Shown piece after piece: positions 47,297-56,638 of a stretch of DNA of 64,000 nt. Location: the NCBI RefSeq assembly GCF_900105115.1, contig NZ_FNRV01000001.1, positions 2,589,501-2,653,500 on the forward strand, read 5' to 3'. Numbering within the stretch: the stretch's first letter is position 1; each line of letters begins with the position of its first letter. This DNA is from Pseudomonas mohnii (GTDB lineage: Bacteria > Pseudomonadota > Gammaproteobacteria > Pseudomonadales > Pseudomonadaceae). The position numbers and the translations under genes are program-made. Under the pieces are notes generated by a model. The model was not told where the DNA came from. It saw only the letters and a program-made list of their open reading frames with translations, and made no database searches.

Positions 47297-49006
47297 TTAT
47301 CGGGCGGGATTGAGCTTATCGCCGTAGCTACGTGGCGTGTACACCCAGGTACTACCGTCCGGGCGAGGAATCACACGAGTCGTCGAGGAGCCAATGAGCA
47401 CCATCGTTCGCATGTCCACCTGATCGGCAGTCAATTGCCCGAGTGTCGTCACCCGCAAGGTCTGACCCGGGCGACCGATATCGCGCCCCAGCACAACTGG
47501 CGTTTCAGGTGTGCGATGCCTGGCGACGATGTCCAGCGCCTGCCCCAACTGCCACGGGCGCGAGCGCGAGATCGGGTTGTAGAACGCCAGGGCCAGGTCC
47601 GCCTGGGCCGACAGATCCAGGCGCTTTTCGATGATTGACCAGGGCTTGAGGTTGTCCGACAGCGACAACACGCAGAAGTCATGACCCAGCGGTGCGCCTG
47701 CTTGTGCGGCAGTTGCCAGCGACGCGGAAACGCCCGGCAGGATCTCGAGATCGACGTTGTGCCAATGGACGTCCGTGGACTCGTCGAGCGCTTCCAGCAC
47801 GGCGGCAGCCATGGCAAAGACACCCGGATCGCCGGACGACACCACCACCACCGACCGCCCTTGGGCCGCCAGTTCGAAGGCGTGGCGAGCGCGCTGCATT
47901 TCCTCACGGTTGTCGGTGCAATGCAGCACCTGATCGGCACGGAAGGGTCCGGCCATGCGCACATAGGTTTCATAACCCAGCACATCGTTGGCACGCGCCA
48001 GTTCGGCCTTCACCGCCGGGACCATCAGCTCGGCCGCACCGGGCCCCAGCCCGATCACCGCCAGGCGCCCGCGAGGTCGGCCGATCTGCAGCGGGTCCAC
48101 TGGCTGTTCGGCGATCGCTACGCTGATGGTTTCATCGCCAGCGATGGAAACAGCCTGCCCGATGGCATCGCGGGCCAGCTCGCTGAGCGTTCCAGCCGCG
48201 CTGGAAAAACGCAGGGGGACACCCAATTCGAGTGCGGCTTCACGCAGAGCCGGGTCAGCCATTTCCGTGTCGGCAGCCAACAGGCAGGCCAGCGATTGCC
48301 GGGCAATATTGGCCTGACGCAAAACATCACCAATCACCTTCGGCAAATCCGCAACGCCGGGCCTTACCGCGACCACCACGCAACGTGGATAGATCAGCAG
48401 TTCATTGGCCGCAACCGCTCGCTCGGCATGGCCGACATGAACGGTCAACCGCGCCTGCCCGTCCTCAGGCAACTGCGCCTGCGCCAGCCAGGGCGCCGAA
48501 CCTTCGATGCGCACCGTTTCACCGGCCAGCAAATCGGAGACGAAACGCTTGCCCAGCTCCAGGTCACCCAAGGCATAGCCGCTGGGTGGATTAAGCAGGC
48601 AAGTGCCAAAACGCAGCTCGCCACTGGTGGTGATCGCAGCCGCTACCTCGAGATGAGCAGCGATCTCTCGCGCCAACACATTCACCCCGCCCAAGCCGCC
48701 GAGCAGCGGCACCACTGCGCTGCCGTCTTCAGCCACGGCCAGCACCGGCGGCTCACTGCCCTTTTCCAGTAGCAGCGGCGCCAGTGTGCGAATCACGATC
48801 CCGGCCGCGCACAATGCAATGATCGGCGTGTCTTGCCGATATAGATCGCGCAACGTCGCACCGAACTCGCGATAGAGACAGTCCGCGCCTTCAACCCGTT
48901 CGGCCAGGCCGTGGATCAGCGCATCCGGGTAGAGTTGTTGAATCTTGCGCGCGGTCGCAAGGCTGCCATTGCCGAGTATGACAATCGCCGGAACTGGACG
49001 GGGCAT
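47297..49006 (-). CDS. cobJ: CbiG-like / precorrin-3B C17-methyltransferase fusion (CobJ)
   Basis: 569-residue fusion. The N-terminal about 310 residues are CbiG/CobE-like (PAIVILGNGSLATARKIQQL, PIIALCAAGIVIRTLAPLL, LLGGLGGVNVLAREIAAHL); the C-terminal about 250 are the CobJ methyltransferase (LAVIGLGPGAAELMVPAV, VVSSGDPGVFAMAAAVLEAL, EILPGVSASLATAAQAGAPLGHDF, DLALAFYNPISRSRPWQL). CobJ methylates C17 and contracts the ring. ATG 49006 overlaps the cobI stop (TGATG); a GTG at 49018 is less likely. This fusion is the normal Pseudomonas form. Confidence 0.92.
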   Translation of the reverse strand: MPRPVPAIVILGNGSLATARKIQQLYPDALIHGLAERVEGADCLYREFGATLRDLYRQDTPIIALCAAGIVIRTLAPLLLEKGSEPPVLAVAEDGSAVVPLLGGLGGVNVLAREIAAHLEVAAAITTSGELRFGTCLLNPPSGYALGDLELGKRFVSDLLAGETVRIEGSAPWLAQAQLPEDGQARLTVHVGHAERAVAANELLIYPRCVVVAVRPGVADLPKVIGDVLRQANIARQSLACLLAADTEMADPALREAALELGVPLRFSSAAGTLSELARDAIGQAVSIAGDETISVAIAEQPVDPLQIGRPRGRLAVIGLGPGAAELMVPAVKAELARANDVLGYETYVRMAGPFRADQVLHCTDNREEMQRARHAFELAAQGRSVVVVSSGDPGVFAMAAAVLEALDESTDVHWHNVDLEILPGVSASLATAAQAGAPLGHDFCVLSLSDNLKPWSIIEKRLDLSAQADLALAFYNPISRSRPWQLGQALDIVARHRTPETPVVLGRDIGRPGQTLRVTTLGQLTADQVDMRTMVLIGSSTTRVIPRPDGSTWVYTPRSYGDKLNPAR

Positions 49007-49740
49007 CAGCCTTGCCACCTTTCGCCGGGAACGATGATCAGCGAGAAATACGGCGAAGACATCGGCTCGACCTCATCCAGCGGGACGATTTTCTGATTGG
49101 CCATGGTCGCGCGCTCGACGTACAGCGCGCGTTCGGCCAGACCGAGCTCTTCCAGAACCTGGCGGACCTTGGGGAAGTTGCGCCCCAGCTTCATGATCAC
49201 CGCCGCGTCTGCATCGGCCAGGCGACGCTTGAGTTCATCGTGCGGCAATACACCGGACAACACCGACAGGCTCTGATTGCGATACACCAGCGGCGCCCCG
49301 AGTACCGAAGCACCGCCGAGCATCGAGCACACGCCCGGCACGACTTCGGCGTCATAGCGCTCGGCCAGGCGATCGTGCAGGTACATGTAAGAACCGTAGA
49401 AGAACGGATCACCTTCGCAGATCACTGCCACATCTCGACCGGCATCCAGGTGCGCGGCCAGTTGTTCGCCAGCGGTATCGTAGAAGTCGCTGATCACTTG
49501 CTCATACGACAGCGGCGCGGGCAGTGCCTCGGTGGTCACCGGGTAAACCAGCGGCAGCAGGGTTTGTGCATCCTGCAAATGGGCCTCGATGATGCCAAAC
49601 GCATTGCCCTTTTTTCCCTTGGCGACGAAGTACGCCACCACCGGCGATTCGCGCAGCAGACGCAGGGCTTTGACGGTAATCAGTTCAGGATCACCCGGGC
49701 CGACGCCGAGGCCGATCAAACGTCCTGGTTGCTGCATCAT
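49006..49740 (-). CDS. cobI: Precorrin-2 C20-methyltransferase
   Basis: 244-residue tetrapyrrole methyltransferase: [23 protein letters not shown] at the N-terminus, the SAM-loop [42 protein letters not shown] and [23 protein letters not shown]. It makes precorrin-3A. The start ATGATG (49740/49737) overlaps the cobH stop and the stop overlaps cobJ, so it is tightly coupled in cobG-H-I-J. Confidence 0.95.
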   Translation of the reverse strand: MMQQPGRLIGLGVGPGDPELITVKALRLLRESPVVAYFVAKGKKGNAFGIIEAHLQDAQTLLPLVYPVTTEALPAPLSYEQVISDFYDTAGEQLAAHLDAGRDVAVICEGDPFFYGSYMYLHDRLAERYDAEVVPGVCSMLGGASVLGAPLVYRNQSLSVLSGVLPHDELKRRLADADAAVIMKLGRNFPKVRQVLEELGLAERALYVERATMANQKIVPLDEVEPMSSPYFSLIIVPGERWQG

Positions 49741-50363
49741 TCGATCTCCGTGGCGAGGGCATTGACGGCGGCCGCGGCCATGGCGCTACCGCCCAGCCGG
49801 CCTTGCATGATGACGAAGGGCACGCCACGGCTGTCGGCGGCAAGCGCTGCCTTCGATTCGGCGGCCCCGACGAAGCCCACCGGGAAGCCGAGGATCAGCG
49901 CTGGTTTCGGTGCCCCGGCGTCGAGCATTTCCAGCAGATAGAACAGCGCGGTCGGCGCATTACCGATCACCACCACGCTGCCTTCCAGATGCGGGCGCCA
50001 CAGCTCCAGCGCGGCGGCGGAGCGGGTGTTGCCCAACTCACGGGCCAGCTCCGGAACGCTTTCATCGCGCAGGGTGCAAATCACCGGGTTGTTCGCCGGC
50101 AAGCGCGCGCGGGTGACGCCTTCGGAGACCATCCGCGCATCACACAGGATCGGCGCACCGGCCGCCAGCGCATCGCGTCCGGCCTTGCCCGCGCCTTCGG
50201 AAAACTGCAAACCGTCGATGGCATCGACCATCCCGCAGGCGTGAATCACCCTCACCGCGAGTTTTTCCAGATCGGCCGGGATTCGCGCGAGGTTGGCCTC
50301 GGCGCGAATGATCGCGAAGGAATTGCGATAGATCTCCTGACCGTCGCGGATGTAATCAAGCAT
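49737..50363 (-). CDS. cobH: Precorrin-8X methylmutase
   Basis: 208-residue CobH/Cbi[24 protein letters not shown], the catalytic His in [46 protein letters not shown] and [18 protein letters not shown] are family signatures. It moves the C11 methyl to C12, giving hydrogenobyrinate. GGAG lies before ATG 50363. Its start overlaps the end of cobG by 8 nt and its stop overlaps the cobI start. Confidence 0.96.
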   Translation of the reverse strand: MLDYIRDGQEIYRNSFAIIRAEANLARIPADLEKLAVRVIHACGMVDAIDGLQFSEGAGKAGRDALAAGAPILCDARMVSEGVTRARLPANNPVICTLRDESVPELARELGNTRSAAALELWRPHLEGSVVVIGNAPTALFYLLEMLDAGAPKPALILGFPVGFVGAAESKAALAADSRGVPFVIMQGRLGGSAMAAAAVNALATEIE

Positions 50364-51678
50364 CTAGGGGGCTCCGTGAGCGGGCGTCGAGCAAGGCGCC
50401 GACCGCGTCGATAGTAAGGTTGCGTGCGTGCAAGGCGCCGAATCCCGGCTGCGCTGCATCGCGAAAATAGAGGTCGTAATGACCGGGAGTCACGGCCAGC
50501 AAAGTGACCGGAGCAATATGCGCGGCAGCACAGGATCGTGAGCAACCGCTCAAGTGCACCTTCAATGCATGCCCATGGCGTTGCAGCAAAGCAGCCAGTT
50601 GCAACGCGTCCGCCTTGGTGTCGGCCAGGCCTTTGCCGCAACCGCTGGATCCGGTACAGGCGATCAATCGGGACAATGGCTGAGCGCTTGCGCATAACAA
50701 GCCCAATGACTCCAGGCGCCGAATGACTTCAGCGGCGTTTTCCTCATGGATATTGGGCAGCAGCAAACTCTGCCAAGGGGTGAAACGCAGGCTCGAATCG
50801 CCGAACGCTTGCGCCAGTTGCGACGCGCCTCGGAGCATATCCGGGGTCAGTCGGCCCAGCGGCGGTACGGCGCCGATGTACACCAGGCTCGCCTGTGCCT
50901 GTGAGTGCGCGCCAATGTGCAGAAAGTCCGGGCTCACGCGGCGTTGCCAGCCAATAACGGGGTTGATTGGCAACTGCGCCTGCAGCCGGGCGAGGAACGT
51001 GGCGACCGGGTATTCGGCCAACAAGTGGCGCATTCGCGTCTGATCGGGTCGTGCGAGTTCAAGAAACAACTCCAGCACCGCCACCACCAATGCATGACCA
51101 TCGTCCAGCCTCACCGCACCGAGCGCAGCATCCATGGGGGTGCCGGCCAGGCCGAAGACGAGCCATTGGGTGCCATCCTGCTCTGTCGCGCTCAGCCACA
51201 GATCATGAGGGTGTTCCAGCATTGCCAGCGCTTCGCCGCCATCGATTTGCACAGCAAACTTGGCGCTCAGATCGTGGAAGCGCGCATGAGTTTGCAGCGT
51301 GTCCAGCACCTGTTCCGCCAGTGCGCGGGTGTCGAACAACATCTGAGGGTCTATCCCGGCGGCCGGGCTGAGCATCAGATTGCGTACATCATCGCCCTCG
51401 GCATGGCTCGGCCCCAATCCAGCGGCGAGCAAGCTGTCGATCAACGCCGCCGTTTCGCTGCCAATCCCGCGAATCTGCAGGTTGGCGCGGTTGGTCGCCT
51501 CGATCACCCCAGCGGCATATCGTTCGGCGCCATCTGCCACGGAGATCGCCTGCCGGGCCTTGATCGAGCCACCGCTCAGTTTGATCCGGCAGATACCACC
51601 GTCCAATGCCTGGACGACCCGCAACAACCCGGGACAGGCCGAAGGGCGCAAAAGGGTGGGTTTCTGATGTGGATTCAC
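50356..51678 (-). CDS. cobG: Precorrin-3B synthase
   Basis: 440-residue sulfite/nitrite-reductase-like monooxygenase of the aerobic pathway. The siroheme/Fe4S4 ligand region is clear: CTGSSGCGKGLADTK and HLSGCSRSCAAAH (about 355-400). N-terminal ferredoxin-like half begins RPSACPGLLRVVQALDGGICRIKL. CobG needs O2, so it marks the aerobic route. The start is GTG at 51678 with a poor ribosome site; no better start is visible upstream. First gene of the minus-strand operon cobG-H-I-J. Confidence 0.93.
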   Translation of the reverse strand: MNPHQKPTLLRPSACPGLLRVVQALDGGICRIKLSGGSIKARQAISVADGAERYAAGVIEATNRANLQIRGIGSETAALIDSLLAAGLGPSHAEGDDVRNLMLSPAAGIDPQMLFDTRALAEQVLDTLQTHARFHDLSAKFAVQIDGGEALAMLEHPHDLWLSATEQDGTQWLVFGLAGTPMDAALGAVRLDDGHALVVAVLELFLELARPDQTRMRHLLAEYPVATFLARLQAQLPINPVIGWQRRVSPDFLHIGAHSQAQASLVYIGAVPPLGRLTPDMLRGASQLAQAFGDSSLRFTPWQSLLLPNIHEENAAEVIRRLESLGLLCASAQPLSRLIACTGSSGCGKGLADTKADALQLAALLQRHGHALKVHLSGCSRSCAAAHIAPVTLLAVTPGHYDLYFRDAAQPGFGALHARNLTIDAVGALLDARSRSPLDA

Positions 51679-51963
51679 AGGATGACCGGTACGAGATGAA
51701 GGGCAGCATTATGCCTGCTTTGTCTGGCCGGATGAAAAGCCCGCGCAGATTGACGACGAAAAGCGATCCAGGGGCCGGTTTGCGCTGTTCGAGCCTGTAT
51801 TGCACAGGGGCAATTCAATCAGGCAATAACGCCACGAAAATGCTTAACAGCAAGAATCAAATTTATAACCCGCCATCATTTCAACTACCGATGATTCTTT
51901 GTAGTTTCATCAACCATTAAAGCCACGCATCACAACACAAACACCACCTACAAGGAGCAGTGT

Positions 51964-52614
51964 ATGGTTATGGACAAACCCTCCGGAACATTAACCGGCC
52001 CCAATCTTATTTCATGCATCAGTGAACTCTCTCCAGCGGATTACGATGATTTTACCTTTTGCACACAAATAGCCACCCATTCCGCGGACCTGGTCAGCAG
52101 CCGCTTTACCGATTCGGAAAAATGGTTACATGAGTATGTAGTGACGCTGAATTTTTTTGGCTGGTCTGTCTTTCAGGACGCCATCTTCACTCGCACGCGA
52201 TACGACATCTCGACGAGCATCGCGGATTTTCTGATTCAGAGCGCACAGCGCATGCCCGACTCCCGACAAGGGAACGCCATGATCGACACCCTCGACGCGT
52301 TGAAACCGGACAATCCGGCGATCGCCTCACTGGATAAGGAAAGCCTTAATGGCAAGCGCTTTCAGGTTATCCCTGTGCGGTATGATTCAAAAGGCTTTCT
52401 TGAAGTTGCAGTGTTCAATCTGGAATTGGTAGCCAACGCCAAAAAGAACAGTTTTATATTCTGGAGCTGGGAAGAACAGCCCGCAACAATCATCCAGCAT
52501 CGAGCCAGCCTTAAACTGGATAAAAGAATACTTGAAAGCAAAAGATCAATGATCGAGAAAAAGCGGCTCGAAATCAGAATGAAGAGATTCGACCTGAGAA
52601 AGCGTCATCAATAA
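51964..52614 (+). CDS. Uncharacterised protein, family member B
   Basis: 216 residues; AAGGAG lies 7 nt before the ATG. It has no signal peptide or membrane helix, and I do not recognise the family. Anchors shared in order with the protein at 46253-47068: KWLHEYVVTLNFFGW (53-67), the identical hexamer TLDALK (109-114), GKRFQVIPV (130-138), FIFWSWE (164-170) and a basic KRFD.RKR end (207-214). Spacing between anchors differs by at most a few residues outside the N-terminal half. It lacks the 45-residue basic N-terminal tail of its relative and ends with a long basic helix. It is AT-richer than the cob genes on both sides and occupies the divergent gap between cobG and cobL. Confidence 0.8.
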   Translation: MVMDKPSGTLTGPNLISCISELSPADYDDFTFCTQIATHSADLVSSRFTDSEKWLHEYVVTLNFFGWSVFQDAIFTRTRYDISTSIADFLIQSAQRMPDSRQGNAMIDTLDALKPDNPAIASLDKESLNGKRFQVIPVRYDSKGFLEVAVFNLELVANAKKNSFIFWSWEEQPATIIQHRASLKLDKRILESKRSMIEKKRLEIRMKRFDLRKRHQ

Positions 52615-52677
52615 AATTAAATCCCCCCCCGATTAACACCTCTATCACCATCAACAACGATTTCGCATGCTGCCACA

Positions 52678-52738
52678 GGCGAATGCATTCGCCGCCGCGT
52701 TATGATGCGCAACCTGCGTGAGTCGACGCAGGTTGCGC
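52678..52738 (+). promoter_or_regulatory. Two perfect palindromes in the cobL promoter region
   Basis: GGCGAATGCATTCGCC (52678-52693) is a perfect 16-bp palindrome. TATGAT (52701-52706) looks like a -10 box. Immediately after it is a perfect 12-bp inverted repeat GCGCAACCTGCG / CGCAGGTTGCGC (52707-52718, 52727-52738) with an 8-nt loop. The first palindrome would cover the -35 position. This suggests operator control or a leader hairpin of cobL-cbiD-cobK. I see no B12-box, so it is not a standard cobalamin riboswitch. Confidence 0.55.
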
Positions 52739-52775
52739 AGAGTGATTTGGCTTCGGTTTACAGAAGAGGAACGGC

Positions 52776-53987
52776 ATGGCCCCCTGGCTGACGGTAGTAG
52801 GCATCGGTGAAGACGGTTTCAAAGGCCTGGGCAAGAACGCCCGGCACGCCCTGTTGCATGCCTCACGGATCTTCGGCGGTCAGCGGCACCTGGACCTGTT
52901 GCCGGCGTGCATTCGGGGCGAACGCCAGAGCTGGCCGAGCCCGTTTTCCATCGAGCCTGTGCTGGCCCTGCGCGGTGAGCCCGTGTGTGTTCTCGCCAGT
53001 GGCGATCCGATGTTTTTCGGGGTCGGCGCCAGTCTCAGCCGACAATTGGCCAGCGACGACCTGCAAATTCTGCCAGCCCCCTCCTCTTGCTCGCTCGCCG
53101 CCGCCCGAATGGGCTGGCCCTTGCAGGAGGTCGTGACGTTATCGGTGGTGGCCCGCCCCGTCGCCGCCCTCAATGCGCAGTTGTTCAGCGGCGTGCGCTT
53201 GTTGGTCCTGAGCAACGACGGGGGCAGCCCCGCCGCCATCGCCGCACTGCTGCGTGATCGCGGATTCGGCCCCAGTCGCCTCAGCGTGCTGGAACACTTG
53301 GGCGGCCCCGCAGAACGGCGGATCGACGGCATTGCCAGCGAGTGGAGCGATCCCGCGATTGCCGACCTGAACCTGATTGCCATCGACTGCATCGCCGAGT
53401 CCGATACGCCACGCCTGTCAAGATTGGCCGGTTTGCCGGACTCGGCGTTCAAACATGACGGCCAACTGACCAAGCGCGATGTACGCGCGGTCACGCTCGC
53501 CCGTCTGGCCCCGGTCCCCGGCGAACTCCTGTGGGACGTCGGTGCCGGCAGCGGATCAATCGGCATCGAGTGGATGCGCGCCCACCCAAGCTGCCGGGCG
53601 CTAGCCATCGAAGCCGATGCAGGGCGGCAGCAGTTGATCGAACACAACCGCGATGCCCTCGGCGTCCCCGGCCTGCAACTGATTCGCGGCAGTGCCCCGC
53701 AAGCCCTGACCGGGCTGGAGCGACCGGACGCGATTTTCATCGGCGGCGGCGTGACCCGCGAAGGCGTGCTCGACGCCTGCTGGGCCGCCCTCAAACCCGG
53801 CGGCCGGCTGATCGCCAACGCGGTCACGCTGCAAAGTGAAATGACCCTGATGGCCTGGCGCGACCGGCACGGCGGAGACCTGACGCGGATTCATATCGCC
53901 CAGGCGCAACCGCTGGGCGACTTCGATACCTGGCGTCAGGCGTTGCCCATTACCTTGCTGGATGTGACGAAGCCTCTCGATGCGTGA
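52776..53987 (+). CDS. cobL: Precorrin-6Y C5,15-methyltransferase (decarboxylating)
   Basis: 403-residue fusion of CbiE-like (N-terminal: [34 protein letters not shown]) and CbiT-like (C-terminal: [23 protein letters not shown] motif [34 protein letters not shown]) enzymes. It methylates C5 and C15 and removes the acetate-side-chain carboxyl. AGAGGA precedes the ATG. The gene overlaps cbiD by 8 nt. First gene of the plus-strand cob operon. Confidence 0.95.
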   Translation: MAPWLTVVGIGEDGFKGLGKNARHALLHASRIFGGQRHLDLLPACIRGERQSWPSPFSIEPVLALRGEPVCVLASGDPMFFGVGASLSRQLASDDLQILPAPSSCSLAAARMGWPLQEVVTLSVVARPVAALNAQLFSGVRLLVLSNDGGSPAAIAALLRDRGFGPSRLSVLEHLGGPAERRIDGIASEWSDPAIADLNLIAIDCIAESDTPRLSRLAGLPDSAFKHDGQLTKRDVRAVTLARLAPVPGELLWDVGAGSGSIGIEWMRAHPSCRALAIEADAGRQQLIEHNRDALGVPGLQLIRGSAPQALTGLERPDAIFIGGGVTREGVLDACWAALKPGGRLIANAVTLQSEMTLMAWRDRHGGDLTRIHIAQAQPLGDFDTWRQALPITLLDVTKPLDA

Positions 53988-55077
53988 CGAAACCGCCGAA
54001 CAACCCGCCCCCCTGCGCAGTGGTCTGACCACGGGCAGTTGCGCGACGGCAACCAGCCTTGCGGCGGCTCGCCTGCTGCTCAGCGGGGTGAGCTCGGATG
54101 CCGTGGAGATCATCTTGCCCAAAGGCAAACAGGTGCAGATGCGCCTGGAGTTTTGCCGCACGACCGAGGACGGCGCCGAAGCGGGCACCATCAAAGACGC
54201 TGGCGATGATCCTGACGTGACCCACGGCGCCTTGCTCTACTCCCGGGTACGCCTCATCGGCGAACCGGGTGTCAGTTTCAAGGCCGGACGCGGTGTCGGC
54301 ACCGTCACCCGGCCAGGGCTGGTGCTGGGCGTCGGCGAACCGGCGATCAACCCGGTGCCGCGCAAAATGATCACCGATCACCTGACCCGACTGGCCGATG
54401 AATTCGGCTACGGCGGCGGTTTCGAGGTCACGGTGAACGTCGAAGGCGGCGAGGAACTGGCGCTGAAAACCATGAACCCGCGCCTGGGGATTCTCGGCGG
54501 TCTGTCGATTCTTGGCACCAGCGGCATCGTCCGGCCATTTTCCTGCGCGGCGTACATTGCCTCGATCCATCAGGGCATCGATGTCGCCAGGACCAACGGT
54601 TACCTGCACATCGCCGCGTGCACCGGCAATGCCAGCGAAGACACGATGCGTCGGGTCTACAACCTGCCGGAAATTGCCTTGATCGAAATGGGTGACTTCG
54701 TCGGCGCCGTGCTCAAGCACCTGCGCAAAGTGCCGGTGGAAAAACTCAGCCTTTGTGGCGGCTTCGGCAAGATCAGCAAGCTGGCGGCCGGGCACATGGA
54801 CTTGCACAGTCGGCATTCGAGCATCGACCTGCCACAACTGGCCGAATGGGCGGCAGCGGTTGGCGCCGACGCGGCGCTGCAGCAAAGCATCCGCGAAGCC
54901 AACACCAGTCAGCAAGCGTTGGCCATGGCCAGCGCCGCCGGGATCGCCCTCGGCGATGAAGTGTGCCGGCATGCCCTGGACTTTGCCCGCAGCGTGGTGC
55001 CGGCGCAGGTTCAGGTCGAAGTGTTCGCCATCGATCGCCAAGGCGGGATTGTTGGCCATGCGGGAGCCTTCCAATGA
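53980..55077 (+). CDS. cbiD: Cobalt-precorrin-5B C1-methyltransferase CbiD
   Basis: 365-residue Cbi[26 protein letters not shown] is the family opening; further signatures are [57 protein letters not shown] and [20 protein letters not shown]. CbiD belongs to the anaerobic route in enteric bacteria, yet here stands beside the O2-dependent CobG and replaces CobF, as in other pseudomonads. The start overlaps cobL and the stop overlaps cobK. Confidence 0.95.
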   Translation: MRDETAEQPAPLRSGLTTGSCATATSLAAARLLLSGVSSDAVEIILPKGKQVQMRLEFCRTTEDGAEAGTIKDAGDDPDVTHGALLYSRVRLIGEPGVSFKAGRGVGTVTRPGLVLGVGEPAINPVPRKMITDHLTRLADEFGYGGGFEVTVNVEGGEELALKTMNPRLGILGGLSILGTSGIVRPFSCAAYIASIHQGIDVARTNGYLHIAACTGNASEDTMRRVYNLPEIALIEMGDFVGAVLKHLRKVPVEKLSLCGGFGKISKLAAGHMDLHSRHSSIDLPQLAEWAAAVGADAALQQSIREANTSQQALAMASAAGIALGDEVCRHALDFARSVVPAQVQVEVFAIDRQGGIVGHAGAFQ

Positions 55078-55799
55078 AACGCCTGCTGTTGCTCGGTGGC
55101 GTCACCGAGGCCCTGGCGATTGCCCGAACCCTGGGGCCACAGCACATCTACAGCCTGGCCGGTGTCGGTCGGGTGCCGACGGATCTGACTTGCCAGGTTC
55201 GTGTTGGCGGCTATGGCGGTGCCGAGGGCCTGGCGCAGTTCATCCGCGATGAAAGGATTGATCTGCTGCTCGACGCCACCCATCCCTACGCCGCCCGAAT
55301 CAGTCAAAACGCCGCGACCGCCGCCCGCTTGAGTGGCATCGCCTGTTGGGCGCTGCGGCGTCCGGCGTGGCAACCACAGCCCGGGGATGACTGGCGCGAA
55401 GTCAGCGACTGGGCCGAACTGATCCAGGCACTCAAACCCTTCCGGCGACCGCTGTTTACCCTCGGACGCGAGCCCCTGCAGCACCTGGAGGAAATCCCGC
55501 CGGATCAATTCTGGACCCTGCGCGCACTGGACGTTTATCCCGGCAACGAGCGCTGCGAAGTGATCGGTGCACGCGGGCCGTTCCTGATCGAGGATGAGCG
55601 TGTGCTGTTCGAACGCCGGCAGATCGACGTGCTGATCAGCAAAAACAGCGGCAGCACCGCCACCGAACCGAAGCTGGAAGTGGCGCGGGAACGTGGGGTG
55701 CCGGTGCTGGTGTTGAAGCGGCCGGTGTTGCCGGGGGTTGAGCGGGAGTTTCTGTCGCTCGAGGAAACACTTGATGCGTTGGCGGCCTGCGCTCAGTAA
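55074..55799 (+). CDS. cobK: Precorrin-6A reductase
   Basis: 241-residue CobK/Cbi[57 protein letters not shown], and the C-terminal [32 protein letters not shown]. It uses NADPH to reduce precorrin-6A. ATG 55074 overlaps the cbiD stop (ATGA); the frame is open further upstream inside cbiD but the coupled start gives the right length. Last gene of cobL-cbiD-cobK. Confidence 0.94.
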   Translation: MKRLLLLGGVTEALAIARTLGPQHIYSLAGVGRVPTDLTCQVRVGGYGGAEGLAQFIRDERIDLLLDATHPYAARISQNAATAARLSGIACWALRRPAWQPQPGDDWREVSDWAELIQALKPFRRPLFTLGREPLQHLEEIPPDQFWTLRALDVYPGNERCEVIGARGPFLIEDERVLFERRQIDVLISKNSGSTATEPKLEVARERGVPVLVLKRPVLPGVEREFLSLEETLDALAACAQ

Positions 55800-55855
55800 G
55801 GCAGGATCATTGGCTTGCATGAACAGTAACCTATTTGTTACCTTCAAGGCCGCCT

Positions 55856-56191
55856 GTGATCACACTCGAAGAATACGTGCAGGACAACGAATCAAGCCCC
55901 TTTGGGCGCTGGTTTTCCACCTTGAATGCTCAGGCAGCGCTAAAGGTTTCCAATGCATTGCTCAGACTGGAGCTAGGCAATACATCCAACATCAAGTGGT
56001 TTGAAGGTCTCGGCGAATATCGAATCAATTGGGGCCCCGGCTACAGGATCTACCTTGTTCAAGAAGGGAAACGCCTGATCATCCTTTTGGGTGGAGGCGA
56101 CAAGTCCACGCAAAAAACCGACATCAAACAGGCAAAAATACTGATAGCCGAATTTCGGACCCGAAAAAAAGCTCAACGAAATCGGAGATAG
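55856..56191 (+). CDS. RelE/ParE-family toxin (Gp49/HigB-like)
   Basis: 111 residues from GTG 55856 (AAGG upstream); a TTG at 55835 would add seven. The phage-derived Gp49-like/HigB pattern is visible: FGRWFSTLNAQAALKVSNALLRLELGN, EGLGEYRINWGPGYRIYLVQ and LIILLGGGDKSTQKTDIKQA. Such proteins are ribosome-dependent mRNA nucleases. Four bases separate its stop from the antitoxin start. The toxin-first order matches HigBA systems. It sits directly behind cobK, where it interrupts the usual link to transport genes. Confidence 0.85.
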   Translation: MITLEEYVQDNESSPFGRWFSTLNAQAALKVSNALLRLELGNTSNIKWFEGLGEYRINWGPGYRIYLVQEGKRLIILLGGGDKSTQKTDIKQAKILIAEFRTRKKAQRNRR

Positions 56192-56195
56192 AGTC

Positions 56196-56519
56196 ATGGC
56201 GCTAACCCGAAGCTACAAACACACGATCGCCGAGCGCGCCCAGCGTGATCCCGAGTTCGCCCAAGCATTGTTGGATGAGGCTGCTACCCTGTTTCTCAAT
56301 GGTGAACCTGAAATGGCCAGGATCATTCTGCGTGACCTCGTTAACGCCACTGTAGGTTTCGAAGAACTGGCAAAGGGAACAGCGAAGCCCAGCAAAAGTC
56401 TCCATCGGATGCTATCTGCCAAAGGCAATCCGAGCATGGACAACCTGGCTGCGATATTCGCGGTCATTCGCGCTACGCTTGGAGTAGATATGCAAGTACA
56501 TGCGGTGCGTGCGCACTGA
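56196..56519 (+). CDS. HTH antitoxin of the RelE/HigB-like module
   Basis: 107-residue putative addiction-module antidote. An N-terminal helical part (ERAQRDPEFAQALLDEAATLFLNGEPEMARIILRDLVNA) precedes an XRE-like helix-turn-helix (GFEELAKGTAKPSKSLHRMLSAKGNPSMDNLAAIFAVIRATLGV). It should bind the toxin and the module's own promoter. GGAG is 8 nt before the ATG. A strong terminator follows at 56543. Confidence 0.85.
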   Translation: MALTRSYKHTIAERAQRDPEFAQALLDEAATLFLNGEPEMARIILRDLVNATVGFEELAKGTAKPSKSLHRMLSAKGNPSMDNLAAIFAVIRATLGVDMQVHAVRAH

Positions 56520-56542
56520 CAGCATAAGAAACAAGCGAACTT

Positions 56543-56574
56543 GGCTGCGACACCAAACCGCACGCAGCCTTTTT
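56543..56574 (+). terminator. Terminator behind the toxin-antitoxin pair
   Basis: Stem GGCTGCG (56543-56549) / CGCAGCC (56563-56569) followed by TTTTT (56570-56574), 23 bp after the antitoxin stop. Confidence 0.92.
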
Positions 56575-56638
56575 ACTTATCGGCCCTGATCAGGCTAAAT
56601 AGCCCGCGCCTGATCGCCCACCCAAACGGATTTTCTCC

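Noticed and set aside
51679..51963. Possible cobalamin riboswitch upstream of cobG
   Set aside because: Read on the minus strand, the 285-bp region shows no B12-box or the expected multi-stem layout. It only holds the two divergent starts and AT-rich sequence.
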